A DNA stretch of 64,000 nt from DASSUW01 sp963740605. Lineage in GTDB: Bacteria; Actinomycetota; Thermoleophilia; Solirubrobacterales; Solirubrobacteraceae. The position numbers and the translations under genes are program-made. The notes under the pieces were generated by a model. The model did no database searches and was not told where the DNA came from. It saw only the letters and a program-made list of their open reading frames with translations. Positions 17,039 to 24,637 of this stretch are shown here, piece by piece; position 1 is the first letter of the stretch, and each line of letters opens with the position of its first letter. Where the stretch lies: NCBI GenBank assembly GCA_963740605.1, contig CAVUFC010000017.1, positions 42,544 through 106,543 of the forward strand, read 5' to 3'.

Positions 17039-18480
17039 TCAGGCTGCCGCGGCCCCCTCCGTGAGCGTGACGTGGTGTCCGAGCCGTTCGAGCTGTTTGA
17101 CGAGGCGTTGGGTCTGGCGTTCGGGGTCTCGGTTGGTGAAGTAGTCACCGCCGAGGTCGCGGTAGGTCTCGCCGGTGGAGAGCATGTGCCAGATCGCGCA
17201 GATCATCGTGTGCTTGACGGCGCCGAGGGCGCGTTTGTGCCCGCGGCGCGGCTTGAGCCGCCGGTATTGGGCTTCGAGGTAGTGGCCCTTGACGCGGATC
17301 GCGGCCATCGCGGCTTCCTCGAGCGCGAAGTCCAGCCATTTGGACCCGTTGCGGGTCTTGCCCGAGCGGCGCTTGCCGGCCGATTTGTCGTTGCCCGGGC
17401 ACCGGCCGGCCCACGACGCGAGGTGCCGCGCGGTCGCGAACCGGGTCATGTCGGCGCCGATCTCGCCGATGATGCATTGGGCGCCGCGGTGCTGGATGCC
17501 GGTCATCGTGCACAGCAGCTCAACCGCGGGCGCGAAAGGGCGGATCTGCTCCTCGATCATGCCGGTGAGCTGTTCGATCTGCTCGTCCAGGAAATCGATG
17601 TGGCGCAGGATCGCGCCGACCCAGAGCCGGTGATGGGCGTCGAAGTGTCCGGCGAGCGCCTCGCGCAGGGCGGGGATCTTCTTGCGCATCTGCCGCCGCG
17701 CCAGTTCGGCGAGCACGACCGGGTCGGTCTCGCCGGCGACCAGCGCGTCGAGCATGTCGCGCCCGGACTTGCCCATGATGTCCGCGGCAACGGTGTCGAG
17801 TTTGATGCCGGCGTCTTCCAGTGCCTTGTGCAGCCGGTTGACCTCGCGGGCGCGCTCTTGGATCTGCGTCTTGCGATACCGGGTGAGGTTGCGCAGCTCG
17901 CGGATCGGCTTGGGCGGCACGAAGTTCGCCTTCAACAACCCGGCTTCGGCGAGCTGACACAGCCACGCCGCGTCGGAGACGTCGGTCTTGCGGCCCGGGA
18001 CCTGCTTGACGTGCCGGGCGTTGACCAACATGCACTCGAACTCGTCCTCCAGGATCGCCCACGGCGCCTTCCAATAGACGCCGGTGGCTTCCATGACGAC
18101 CTGCGTCACAGCGTGACCGGCGAGCCAGTCACGCAGCGCGAGAAGCCCGCGGACGGTGGTCGCAAACTCCGCCACGTGTTGCTCGCGCCGGCCACGCCCG
18201 CCCGGCACCCGGGCGCAGGCGGTCACCTGCGCCTTGTGGACGTCCAGCGCCGCCGGGCGCTCGACGATGGTCTGCACAACTCGCCTCCTTCGGTCGACCA
18301 CTGCATGACCGCCGCCCAGGGGCCTCAAGGACAAACGAATCTGACAGTCGTGCTCGCAGCACACTCCGGAGCTCCGGGGAGACCCCGCACGCCAGACTCA
18401 AAACAGGCTCACAGGCGCCAAGGCAAGAAGATCGGCGTTACGGGCGACGCCCGAATCATCCGCCCCTTTTCAAGACCCCG
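16990..18480 (-). mobile_element. IS110-family insertion sequence (ends approximate)
   Basis: Contains a full-length DEDD transposase gene (17039-18277) plus flanking non-coding DNA. IS110 elements lack terminal inverted repeats, so the limits given are estimates. The roughly 200 bp upstream of the transposase carry several hairpins, such as CGGGG-TCT-CCCCG, in the place where many IS110 members encode their guide (bridge) RNA. Confidence 0.65.
17039..18277 (-). CDS. IS110-family transposase
   Basis: 412 aa from GTG 18277, with AAGGAGG six bases upstream. The N-terminal RuvC-like domain has the D-E-D-D set (ALDVHKAQV, VVMEATGVYW, KTDVSDAAWLCQLAE). The C-terminal Transposase_20 domain has MTGIQHRGAQCIIGEIG then FATARHLASWAGRCPGNDKS, including the serine region used for strand cleavage. 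Length and motifs are complete, so it is probably active. A longer frame to 18364 is open but lacks a ribosome site. Confidence 0.9.
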   Translation of the reverse strand: MQTIVERPAALDVHKAQVTACARVPGGRGRREQHVAEFATTVRGLLALRDWLAGHAVTQVVMEATGVYWKAPWAILEDEFECMLVNARHVKQVPGRKTDVSDAAWLCQLAEAGLLKANFVPPKPIRELRNLTRYRKTQIQERAREVNRLHKALEDAGIKLDTVAADIMGKSGRDMLDALVAGETDPVVLAELARRQMRKKIPALREALAGHFDAHHRLWVGAILRHIDFLDEQIEQLTGMIEEQIRPFAPAVELLCTMTGIQHRGAQCIIGEIGADMTRFATARHLASWAGRCPGNDKSAGKRRSGKTRNGSKWLDFALEEAAMAAIRVKGHYLEAQYRRLKPRRGHKRALGAVKHTMICAIWHMLSTGETYRDLGGDYFTNRDPERQTQRLVKQLERLGHHVTLTEGAAAA

Positions 18481-18828
18481 GAGGGAGCGCGACAGCGCTC
18501 AGAGAACTCAAGGCGACGGCGATGGTGCTCGACCTCCATCCGACCGGCAGCTCACGCGCGCCCTCATTGTGCTTATGCACGGGACGCAACGCGTCCGGCC
18601 AAGTGGCGCTTCCGTGGGTCGTCGCCAAGCGAGCACCTCGTCGGCACCGCCGTAGGACGTCCGCATCATGAGAGAGCGGGGCGCGGAATGCCGTAAGCGG
18701 ATCCCTATCCGGACGGATCGTCTGCGGTGAAGAACAGGCTCCGGCAGGGACGCCACGATCGCCTCGGAACACAGCGCCACGAGATCCTTGGGTGGCCCGA
18801 AAGCCCGCGCTGATCCGACGTCGGGCAC
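18278..18828. other. Non-coding DNA: IS110 5' flank and spacer
   Basis: No gene recognised. The half next to the transposase is the probable IS110 non-coding end. It contains GGGCGACGCCCG (about 18445) and other short inverted repeats that could fold as RNA on the minus strand. The remainder up to the reductase stop shows no protein-like frame. Confidence 0.4.
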
Positions 18829-19392
18829 TCAGCGCCTGGTCTCGTACCTGGTCAGCACCACGCCGTCGGGAAACGTCCGGGTCTCCACCAGGCTCAGGTT
18901 CACCCAGTTGTCCAGGGCCGTAAAGAACGGCGTGCCGCCGCCCACCAGGACCGGATGGGTGACGATCGCGTACTCGTCGATCAGCCCGGCCCGCATGGCC
19001 GCCGCGGCGAGTGTGGCGCCGCCGATGTCCATCGGGCCGCCGTCGTCGGCCTTGAGCCTGGTGATCTCGGTGACCGCGTCGCCGGCGACCAGACGGGTGT
19101 TCCAGTCGACCGTGCTGGTCGTCGAGGAGAACACCACCTTCGGCATGTCCCGCCAGCGGCTGGCGAACTCGATCGTCGCCGGCGTGGCGCCCGGCTGCTT
19201 GTCGGCGGTAGGCCAGTGGGAGCTCATCGTCTCCCACAGCTTGCGCCCGTACAGCGCCACGCCTGTCGCCCCCACCCGGTCGGACCACCACTGGAACAGT
19301 TCGTCGCTCGGCACGCTCCAGCCGAGGTCGTCGCCGGGCGCGGCGATGTAGCCGTCCAGGCTCAGGTTCATGCCGAAGGTCAGTTTCCGCAT
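18829..19392 (-). CDS. RibD C-terminal/dihydrofolate-reductase-fold protein
   Basis: 187 aa from ATG 19392, preceded by GGGAGG eight bases upstream. It matches the DUF/RibD_C family of single-domain reductases: N-terminal LTFGMNLSLDGYIAAPGDD, then GVALYGRKLWETM, KVVFSSTTSTVDWNT, DIGGATLAAAAMRAGLIDEY and HPVLVGGGTPFF. Members bind NADPH and are usually annotated as dihydrofolate reductase family protein without a known substrate. It stands alone in the genome context. Confidence 0.85.
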   Translation of the reverse strand: MRKLTFGMNLSLDGYIAAPGDDLGWSVPSDELFQWWSDRVGATGVALYGRKLWETMSSHWPTADKQPGATPATIEFASRWRDMPKVVFSSTTSTVDWNTRLVAGDAVTEITRLKADDGGPMDIGGATLAAAAMRAGLIDEYAIVTHPVLVGGGTPFFTALDNWVNLSLVETRTFPDGVVLTRYETRR

Positions 19393-20129
19393 GGCGTCAG
19401 CCTCCCGTGAGTCGGTGTTCGGCGTACAGACCAGCACGGCGCGCAAAAATCATCGGTCAGGCCACCGAGGGCCAGTTGACCACGACGCCAAGCAGATGCT
19501 CCGTAAGGAAGGAACCGGTGCCGGCACACCGTCGCGTGGAGCCCGTCACGAGAGCACTGGCCGAGGGCGGTGTGCCGTAACACTGGTTCGGTGATGTGTG
19601 CCGGTGAGGGGACGACAATCGGGACCGCGCCATGCCCATGTGCAGGCGTAGGCGAGGGCCTCCCGGCCGGACTCAGGCGCTCCTGCCCGGGACCGATTGC
19701 CCAGCGCCCCGCAATAAACCGGACCACCACGTGGTGCATAGGCATGACCTAATGCCGAGCAGGGGCGCCGACGGGACGGAGACCTAAGTCAACTCGCTTG
19801 CGCAATCGCCTGAGTCGCAGTCCGGCCGAGTCGTCGCACGCCGCCGCGCTCAGGCGAAGGCGAGGGGTCTCGGCGTCCAGGCCTTCGGCGCCAAACGACC
19901 TGCCTAGGTGATGCCTATGCATCACGTGTGATTCGGGGGCCCGCGCAGCGCTGCTGCAGCGCTCGAGCCGTGGAGCCCCGCGCCGCGCGACCCCCAGCTG
20001 CGGGTTACTACGCAGCCAGATACGCAGCTCTCTGCACTCTTGCGCTGTTTTCGGTAACCCCGCGCGCGACCAGTGTCCCGGTGGCGACCCGCTGCCGCTT
20101 GGGTCGCTACGCCGCGTCGGCGGGGTTCG
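19393..20129. other. Intergenic stretch without a recognised gene
   Basis: About 740 bp. Several short frames exist on both strands but none has a ribosome site, protein-like composition or family signal. No repeat or tRNA was seen. Confidence 0.45.
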
Positions 20130-20708
20130 TCACGCCAGCGCCGCGACCCACTCCTCGACGCTCGTGACGGTCGCCTGCCGCGGGAAGACCTTGTCGACCA
20201 GCACGCGGTGCACCTCGCCGTCGCCGCCCTCGGCGCAGCCGTCGGCGAGCACGGTGAGCGTGTAGTCCAAGTCTGACGCCGCGCGCACGGTGGACAGTAC
20301 TGCGCCGCTCGTCGAGATCCCTGCAACCACGAGCGACTCGATGCCGGACGCCCGCAGCAGCAGGTCGAGCTCGGTCCCGGCGAACGCACCAACGCGTCGC
20401 TTGGTGATCACGACATCACCCGCGACCGGTGCGACCGTCTCGTGGATCTCGCTCGACTCGCCCTCGATGAACCCGCCGGATCGCGAGACCCGCTGGTGCA
20501 GCGAGGTGCCGCGACAGACCTCGGGGTACCCCTCGCGGAACCCCACCTTGACGTAGATCACCCGCACTCCGCCGGCGCGCGCCGCGTCGACCGCAGTCGC
20601 AAGCCGCTCGAGCATCTCCGGGTTCCCGCCGTGCTCGACGATCCCCTTCTGGACGTCGAGCACGAGCAGGGCCGTGCGGTCGTGGCCGTTGCGCTGGACA
20701 GTGTCCAT
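20130..20708 (-). CDS. Isochorismatase-like hydrolase lacking the catalytic cysteine
   Basis: 192 aa from ATG 20708 with AAGGAG five bases upstream. The fold is that of cysteine hydrolases: D18 in LLVLDVQKG and K103 in ITKRRVGAF match the Asp and Lys of the triad. At the nucleophile position, GISTSGAVLST has Ala136 where GxxTxxC is expected, so ordinary amidohydrolase chemistry is unlikely. It follows the MFS exporter gene by 68 bp in the same direction and is probably co-transcribed. It may be a binding or detoxification protein. Confidence 0.8.
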   Translation of the reverse strand: MDTVQRNGHDRTALLVLDVQKGIVEHGGNPEMLERLATAVDAARAGGVRVIYVKVGFREGYPEVCRGTSLHQRVSRSGGFIEGESSEIHETVAPVAGDVVITKRRVGAFAGTELDLLLRASGIESLVVAGISTSGAVLSTVRAASDLDYTLTVLADGCAEGGDGEVHRVLVDKVFPRQATVTSVEEWVAALA

Positions 20709-20776
20709 CTCAGCTCCTTCGCATTCGAGTCGCCGGCGCACGGCCCGGGCTGGGCCGTGCGCCGGCAGTGCGTGGC

Positions 20777-22291
20777 TTAGGCGCGCGGCACCTCGGCGGG
20801 AATGGGCTGAGCGCCGTTGTGCGACGGCGCCCAGGCCCCGGCCGGCGCGTCCGGCGGAGCGGGAGCAGGCCCGCCCAGCGGGGCACGCTTGACGTTGCGG
20901 ATCGTGGTTGCGGCGACCAGCGCGCCGAGGACGGCGACGCCGGCCGCAAGCAGCATCGCGTCCTGGTAGCCGGCGACGAAGTCGGCCCGCAAGGCCCGAC
21001 TCCCACCGATCGCCGAGTCCGTGTGCGAGGCGACGATCGCGCCCATCACGGCGAGCCCGAGGGAGCTGCCGGTCTGGCGCAGCGCATTGAGGACTCCGGA
21101 GGCGACGCCGGCCTTGAAGATCGGCGCGCCCGACATCGCCGCGGCGGTCACCGGGCCGAACAGCAGCGAGATTCCCGTGCCGCCCAGCAGCATGGCGGGC
21201 AGCAGCTCCCAGAAGCCGTCGCCGATTCCCGCGCGCGAGAACACCACGAGCGAGGCGGCGAACAGGGTGAGGCCCCCGACGATCAGCCAGCGCGGGCCGT
21301 GCCGGTCCGACAGCCGCCCGGCGATCGCCGGGATCACCATCATCAGCATCGTCATCGGCAGGAACGCTGCGCCCGCGCCGATAGCGCTGAAGCCGGCGAT
21401 GTTCTGCATGAAGATCGAGATGAAGAAGAACACGCCGGTCATCGCGAAGCCCATGATCCCGGCGGTCGCGATCGCGCCGGAGAACGTGCGGTTGCGGAAC
21501 AGGGAGAGGTCGAGCATCGGCACCCGGCTGCGCAGCTCGATCGCAAGGAAGGCGACCAGCGCGACGGCGGCGACAGCCAGCAGAACGACGATCCGGGTCG
21601 AGCCCCAGCCGTAGTTGTTCCCTTCGATCAGCGCGTAAGTGAGCGCGCCGAGCGCGACGGCGGACGTGACGAGCCCGGCCGCGTCGAGGCGCTGCTCCGC
21701 CGACTCGTCCCTGCTCTCGTCGATCAGCGCGCGGGCGACGACCACTGCTGCGATCCCGATCGGGACGTTGACGAAGAAGATCCAGCTCCAGGAGAGGGCC
21801 TCGGTCAGTAGCCCGCCGACGAGCGGGCCGATCGCGATGGCCGTGCCTACGACGGCCGACCAGATGCCGATCGCGGTCCCCCGCTCCTGCGGCGGGAACG
21901 CCGCGCTGAGGATCGGCAGCGAGGCGGACGAGACAAGCGCCGCACCGGCGCCCTGCACGAAGCGGGCGGCGATGAGGACGGTGCCGCCCTCGGCGAGGCC
22001 GGCCGCAAGCGATGCGCCGGTGAAGACGATCAGGCCTGTGATGAAGATCCTGCGGCGGCCGAGCAGGTCGGCGAGCCGACCGCCGGTGAGCAGCGCGACG
22101 GCGAGCGCGAGCACGTAGCCGTTGACCACCCACTCAAGGTCGGTGAGGCTCACAGCTAGTGAACGCTGGACCGAGGGGAGCGCGACGTTCACGACCGTGA
22201 CGTCGAGCATGATCATGAACATCCCCAGCGACACGGCGGCGAGCGTCTGCCACTTGCGGCGGTCTTGCTGCGGGGTAGGTGCGGATTGCAC
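20777..22291 (-). CDS. MFS multidrug exporter (DHA2/EmrB-QacA type, 14 TM)
   Basis: 504 aa from GTG 22291 (GAGGAG six bases upstream); an in-frame ATG at 22354 lacks a site. Motifs: LDVTVVNVALPSVQ (motif D1), GGRLADLLGRRR (motif A), AARFVQGAGAAL, and IGPLVGGLL (motif C, typical of antiporters). About 14 hydrophobic segments. It is the probable proton-driven efflux pump for the polyketide or a related toxic compound. A copy of the presumed MarR operator lies 73-86 bp upstream of the start, so it is probably repressed by the adjacent MarR protein. Confidence 0.9.
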   Translation of the reverse strand: MQSAPTPQQDRRKWQTLAAVSLGMFMIMLDVTVVNVALPSVQRSLAVSLTDLEWVVNGYVLALAVALLTGGRLADLLGRRRIFITGLIVFTGASLAAGLAEGGTVLIAARFVQGAGAALVSSASLPILSAAFPPQERGTAIGIWSAVVGTAIAIGPLVGGLLTEALSWSWIFFVNVPIGIAAVVVARALIDESRDESAEQRLDAAGLVTSAVALGALTYALIEGNNYGWGSTRIVVLLAVAAVALVAFLAIELRSRVPMLDLSLFRNRTFSGAIATAGIMGFAMTGVFFFISIFMQNIAGFSAIGAGAAFLPMTMLMMVIPAIAGRLSDRHGPRWLIVGGLTLFAASLVVFSRAGIGDGFWELLPAMLLGGTGISLLFGPVTAAAMSGAPIFKAGVASGVLNALRQTGSSLGLAVMGAIVASHTDSAIGGSRALRADFVAGYQDAMLLAAGVAVLGALVAATTIRNVKRAPLGGPAPAPPDAPAGAWAPSHNGAQPIPAEVPRA

Positions 22292-22363
22292 GTGGGTCTC
22301 CTCAGAGTCGTGGTTTCGACGCGCGGTCGCGTCGCCAGACAGATGCGTGGGCATATCCTCAGG

Positions 22364-22377
22364 CTACCTTATCAGGT
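22364..22377 (-). promoter_or_regulatory. Candidate MarR operator at the exporter promoter
   Basis: On the minus strand it reads ACCTGATAAGGTAG, matching ACCTGCTAAGGCAG at 23052-23065 in 12 of 14 bases. It is a near-palindrome and lies 73-86 bp before the exporter start. Confidence 0.55.
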
Positions 22378-22463
22378 CGCCTTAGGAATGGCCAACCGAT
22401 CCAGACGAACGGCGGGCCGGCCTGCGCCAGGACCGCGAGTAGCGACACCCACGCGCGGCGCTC

Positions 22464-22479
22464 CGCCCCTTCGGGGGCG
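22464..22479. terminator. UUCG-loop hairpin downstream of marR-like gene
   Basis: CGCCCC-TTCG-GGGGCG, a six-pair stem with a stable tetraloop, in the 278-bp gap between the MarR gene end and the exporter start. A second small hairpin TCACGC/GCGTGA lies at 22499-22520. Together they could end marR transcription. Confidence 0.5.
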
Positions 22480-22569
22480 TAGTGTGGGGATGAAGGCTTC
22501 ACGCGCCGGAAGAGGCGTGAGATGCCGGGCTGATACGCGGCCGGTCAGGCCGGAGACGCGGACGGTGGT

Positions 22570-23040
22570 CTACGTGGCCGGCGACCGGCGCCGGCGGATG
22601 TCCTCGAGCGTCGCGCGCAGCTCCGCCACGCGCTCCGCACCCACCGCCTCGCCCCAGTCCGCCTCGATCGCGCGCACCGCCTCGCGCGCGAACATCATCG
22701 CGCTCACGCCGCGGGCGGTCGGCTTGATCAGACGCGCACGACCGTCCTGCGGATCCGGGATCCGGACGACGTACCCGAGCCGCTCGAGATCGCCTACGTG
22801 GTCGCCCATCGCCTGTGCCGTCATCCGAGCGCGCGTGGCGAGATCGGCGAGCCGGATCCCATTTGGGGGCAGATGGCGAAAGACCGCGCCGTGGACCGGC
22901 CGGATGTCGCCGTAGCCGGCCTCATCGAAGCGCTCGTGCAGCTCGGCGATCAGCGCCTCTTTGGCGTCGCCGAGCAACTGGCTGAGCGCCGCCTGCCCAG
23001 AGCGGCTTGGCTGCTGTTCTGCGGTATCGGCACTCGCCAT
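22570..23040 (-). CDS. MarR-family transcriptional regulator
   Basis: 156 aa from ATG 23040. The winged helix is recognisable: IRPVHGAVFRHLPPNGIRLA, DLATRARMTAQAMGDHVGDL (recognition helix), ERLGYVVRIPDPQDGRARLI (wing), KPTARGVSAM. Such proteins are dimeric repressors released by small phenolic ligands. Candidate operators lie 12-25 bp upstream of its own start and upstream of the MFS gene, suggesting autoregulation and control of export, perhaps in response to the cluster product. Confidence 0.9.
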   Translation of the reverse strand: MASADTAEQQPSRSGQAALSQLLGDAKEALIAELHERFDEAGYGDIRPVHGAVFRHLPPNGIRLADLATRARMTAQAMGDHVGDLERLGYVVRIPDPQDGRARLIKPTARGVSAMMFAREAVRAIEADWGEAVGAERVAELRATLEDIRRRRSPAT

Positions 23041-23051
23041 GTCTTCAGGAT

Positions 23052-23065
23052 ACCTGCTAAGGCAG
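23052..23065 (+). promoter_or_regulatory. Candidate MarR operator at its own promoter
   Basis: ACCTGCTAAGGCAG, within the larger inverted pattern CAGGATACCTGCTAAGGCAGG, 12-25 bp upstream of the MarR start and close to the stop of the preceding reductase gene. Confidence 0.55.
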
Positions 23066-23073
23066 GTTGCGGA

Positions 23074-23709
23074 TCAACAAGAGATCACCGGCGCAGTGCC
23101 AAGGTGTGTGGTGCTCGTCGCACCGTCCAGCATGAACGCGGCGACGTCGGCGATCGGGATCGACGAGCCGACCTTTCCGCCGCCGTCGAGGAAGACCTTG
23201 ACGTCGCCGGTCGGCGGTCCCGTGGTCAGCGCGCTCGGGCGCACGATCACCCACTCGAGCCCGCTGCGGCGGACGACCGCCTCCATCGCCTCCATGTCGT
23301 CGAACTGGCGCGCGAGGAGCAGCGGCAGGATGACGCGGCTGAAGAAGAACGTGGTGCGAGTGAGCTGCGCGCGGCTGTCGCCGACGCCGAACGCGGAGAA
23401 GGCGACGAGGCGCCGCACGCCGCGCGCGCTCATCGCCGCCACCAGCTCCCGCATGCCCGTCTCTCGCAGGCCTCGCTGGCGTCGATCACGCGTCCCGAGG
23501 CAGGACACGACGGCGTCATGGCCGTCCAGCGCGTGCTCGATCGAGGCCCGATCGAGGACGTCTCCCTGGACGACCGCCAGGCGCTCGCCGCGCTCCGACA
23601 CGGCGTCCGGGTTGCGCGCGAAGGCAGTGACGTGGTGGTCGGCGGCGAGCGCCTGGCGCACCACCTCCGAGCCGAGCCGCCCCGTCGCACCGATCACGAG
23701 CAGCCTCAT
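23074..23709 (-). CDS. NmrA-like NAD(P)-binding oxidoreductase
   Basis: 211 aa from ATG 23709. N-terminal dinucleotide motif MRLLVIGATGRLGSEVV, NADP-type ARNPD after strand 2, DVLDRASIEHALDGHDAVVS, and VRRLVAFSAFGVGD in the substrate region; no SDR YxxxK is visible. Such atypical SDRs reduce small quinones/ketones or act as redox sensors. ATG 23709 overlaps the stop of the upstream membrane gene by ATGA, so it is translationally coupled as the last gene of the tailoring operon. Confidence 0.85.
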   Translation of the reverse strand: MRLLVIGATGRLGSEVVRQALAADHHVTAFARNPDAVSERGERLAVVQGDVLDRASIEHALDGHDAVVSCLGTRDRRQRGLRETGMRELVAAMSARGVRRLVAFSAFGVGDSRAQLTRTTFFFSRVILPLLLARQFDDMEAMEAVVRRSGLEWVIVRPSALTTGPPTGDVKVFLDGGGKVGSSIPIADVAAFMLDGATSTTHLGTAPVISC

Positions 23710-24164
23710 GCCGCCACCCCGGGGCCGTCGAGCAATGCCGCGATCAGACAGATGAGCGCCACAAGCCCGGCCGCGGTACGGGCGGCATGCGCACGGTCCC
23801 AACTCCGGCGCAGCCGCGCGTACTGCGCGGCGACGGGCTCGCCTTCCCAGGCCTTCAGGCGCAGGTTCATCGGCCGGTTGACGAAGTGTGAGCCGACCGC
23901 GACCACCGCGGTGCACGCGGCCGCCGCCGCGACCAGCCCGGTGGCGGTGCCGTCGTCGAGCAGCAGCGGGATCGTCGTCGCAAACGTCAGCACCGTGAAG
24001 ATCGGTAGCGGGACGTCGACGTAGCGGTCGACCTCGCGGTGCAGCCGGACGGAGAGCCGGTCGGGGAGTCGCCGGAAGGTGGGCACGACCGCGGCCATGA
24101 CCATCGTCAGCCCGCCGGCCATCATCGCCGCCATCACGAGGTTGAGTGCGCGCATGACCTCCAT
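23706..24164 (-). CDS. DUF1772/anthrone-oxygenase-like membrane protein (second copy)
   Basis: 152 aa from ATG 24164, which overlaps the upstream stop as TGATG. Four hydrophobic segments (LNLVMAAMMAGGLTMVMAAVV, PIFTVLTFATTIPLLL, GLVAAAAACTAVVAVGSHFV, ARTAAGLVALICLIAALL) with a conserved VNRPMNLRLKAWE stretch. The DUF1772 family includes anthrone oxygenase-type proteins and small unknown membrane proteins. Position in an aromatic polyketide operon supports a role in ring oxidation, but this is inference. Confidence 0.7.
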   Translation of the reverse strand: MEVMRALNLVMAAMMAGGLTMVMAAVVPTFRRLPDRLSVRLHREVDRYVDVPLPIFTVLTFATTIPLLLDDGTATGLVAAAAACTAVVAVGSHFVNRPMNLRLKAWEGEPVAAQYARLRRSWDRAHAARTAAGLVALICLIAALLDGPGVAA

Positions 24165-24637
24165 CACCGCATGACCTCGGCCGCGGCGACGATGTAGCAG
24201 GCGGCGATGATGACGCACAGGACGGTCCGCAGCACGTGGGAGATGTCCCAGTCGAGCCGGAGCTGCGCGTAGCCCGGCGGCGGCTCGGCCGCGGTCCAGC
24301 GGCGGATCAGCAGGTTGATCCGGCGGTTCAGCGCAAGGCTGATCAGTATCACCGGAAGGCTCAGTGTGATCGCGATCCACAACAGTGTGCGCACGGTCGC
24401 GTCGAGCCCGTCGTCGATCGCCAGCAACGCGATCGCCGCGAACGCCGAGATGAACAGCGAGTGCGGCATGTAGTAGTCGGGCAGCGGGTTGAACGCCCGG
24501 TGGATCCGCAGCTCGTCGGCCGGCGAGGCGAACGTCCGCAGCGCGGGGATCATCACCAGCGACACGGTCACCACCCCGCCGGCCAGGATCGATGAGAAGA
24601 AGATCGCAAGCGCGAACAGCAGCTCCGATGCGCTCAT
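24164..24637 (-). CDS. DUF1772/anthrone-oxygenase-like membrane protein (first copy)
   Basis: 157 aa from ATG 24637 (ATGA overlap with the monooxygenase stop). Four hydrophobic segments (LLFALAIFFSSILAGGVVTV, SLFISAFAAIALLAI, LLWIAITLSLPVILISLAL, VLRTVLCVIIAACYIVAA) and the motif FNPLPDYYMPHSLF. It resembles the next gene in length and NRRINLLIRRWTA / NRPMNLRLKAWEG, so the two look like a tandem duplication that may form a heteromer. Confidence 0.7.
   Translation of the reverse strand: MSASELLFALAIFFSSILAGGVVTVSLVMIPALRTFASPADELRIHRAFNPLPDYYMPHSLFISAFAAIALLAIDDGLDATVRTLLWIAITLSLPVILISLALNRRINLLIRRWTAAEPPPGYAQLRLDWDISHVLRTVLCVIIAACYIVAAAEVMR

Noticed and set aside
18508..18828. 106-aa minus-strand frame after the reductase
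   Set aside because: No protein-like pattern and no start signal; probably a chance frame in IS-adjacent DNA.
19380..19745. 121-aa minus-strand frame upstream of the reductase
   Set aside because: Cys/His-rich but with no recognisable motif or ribosome site; it overlaps the reductase start region.
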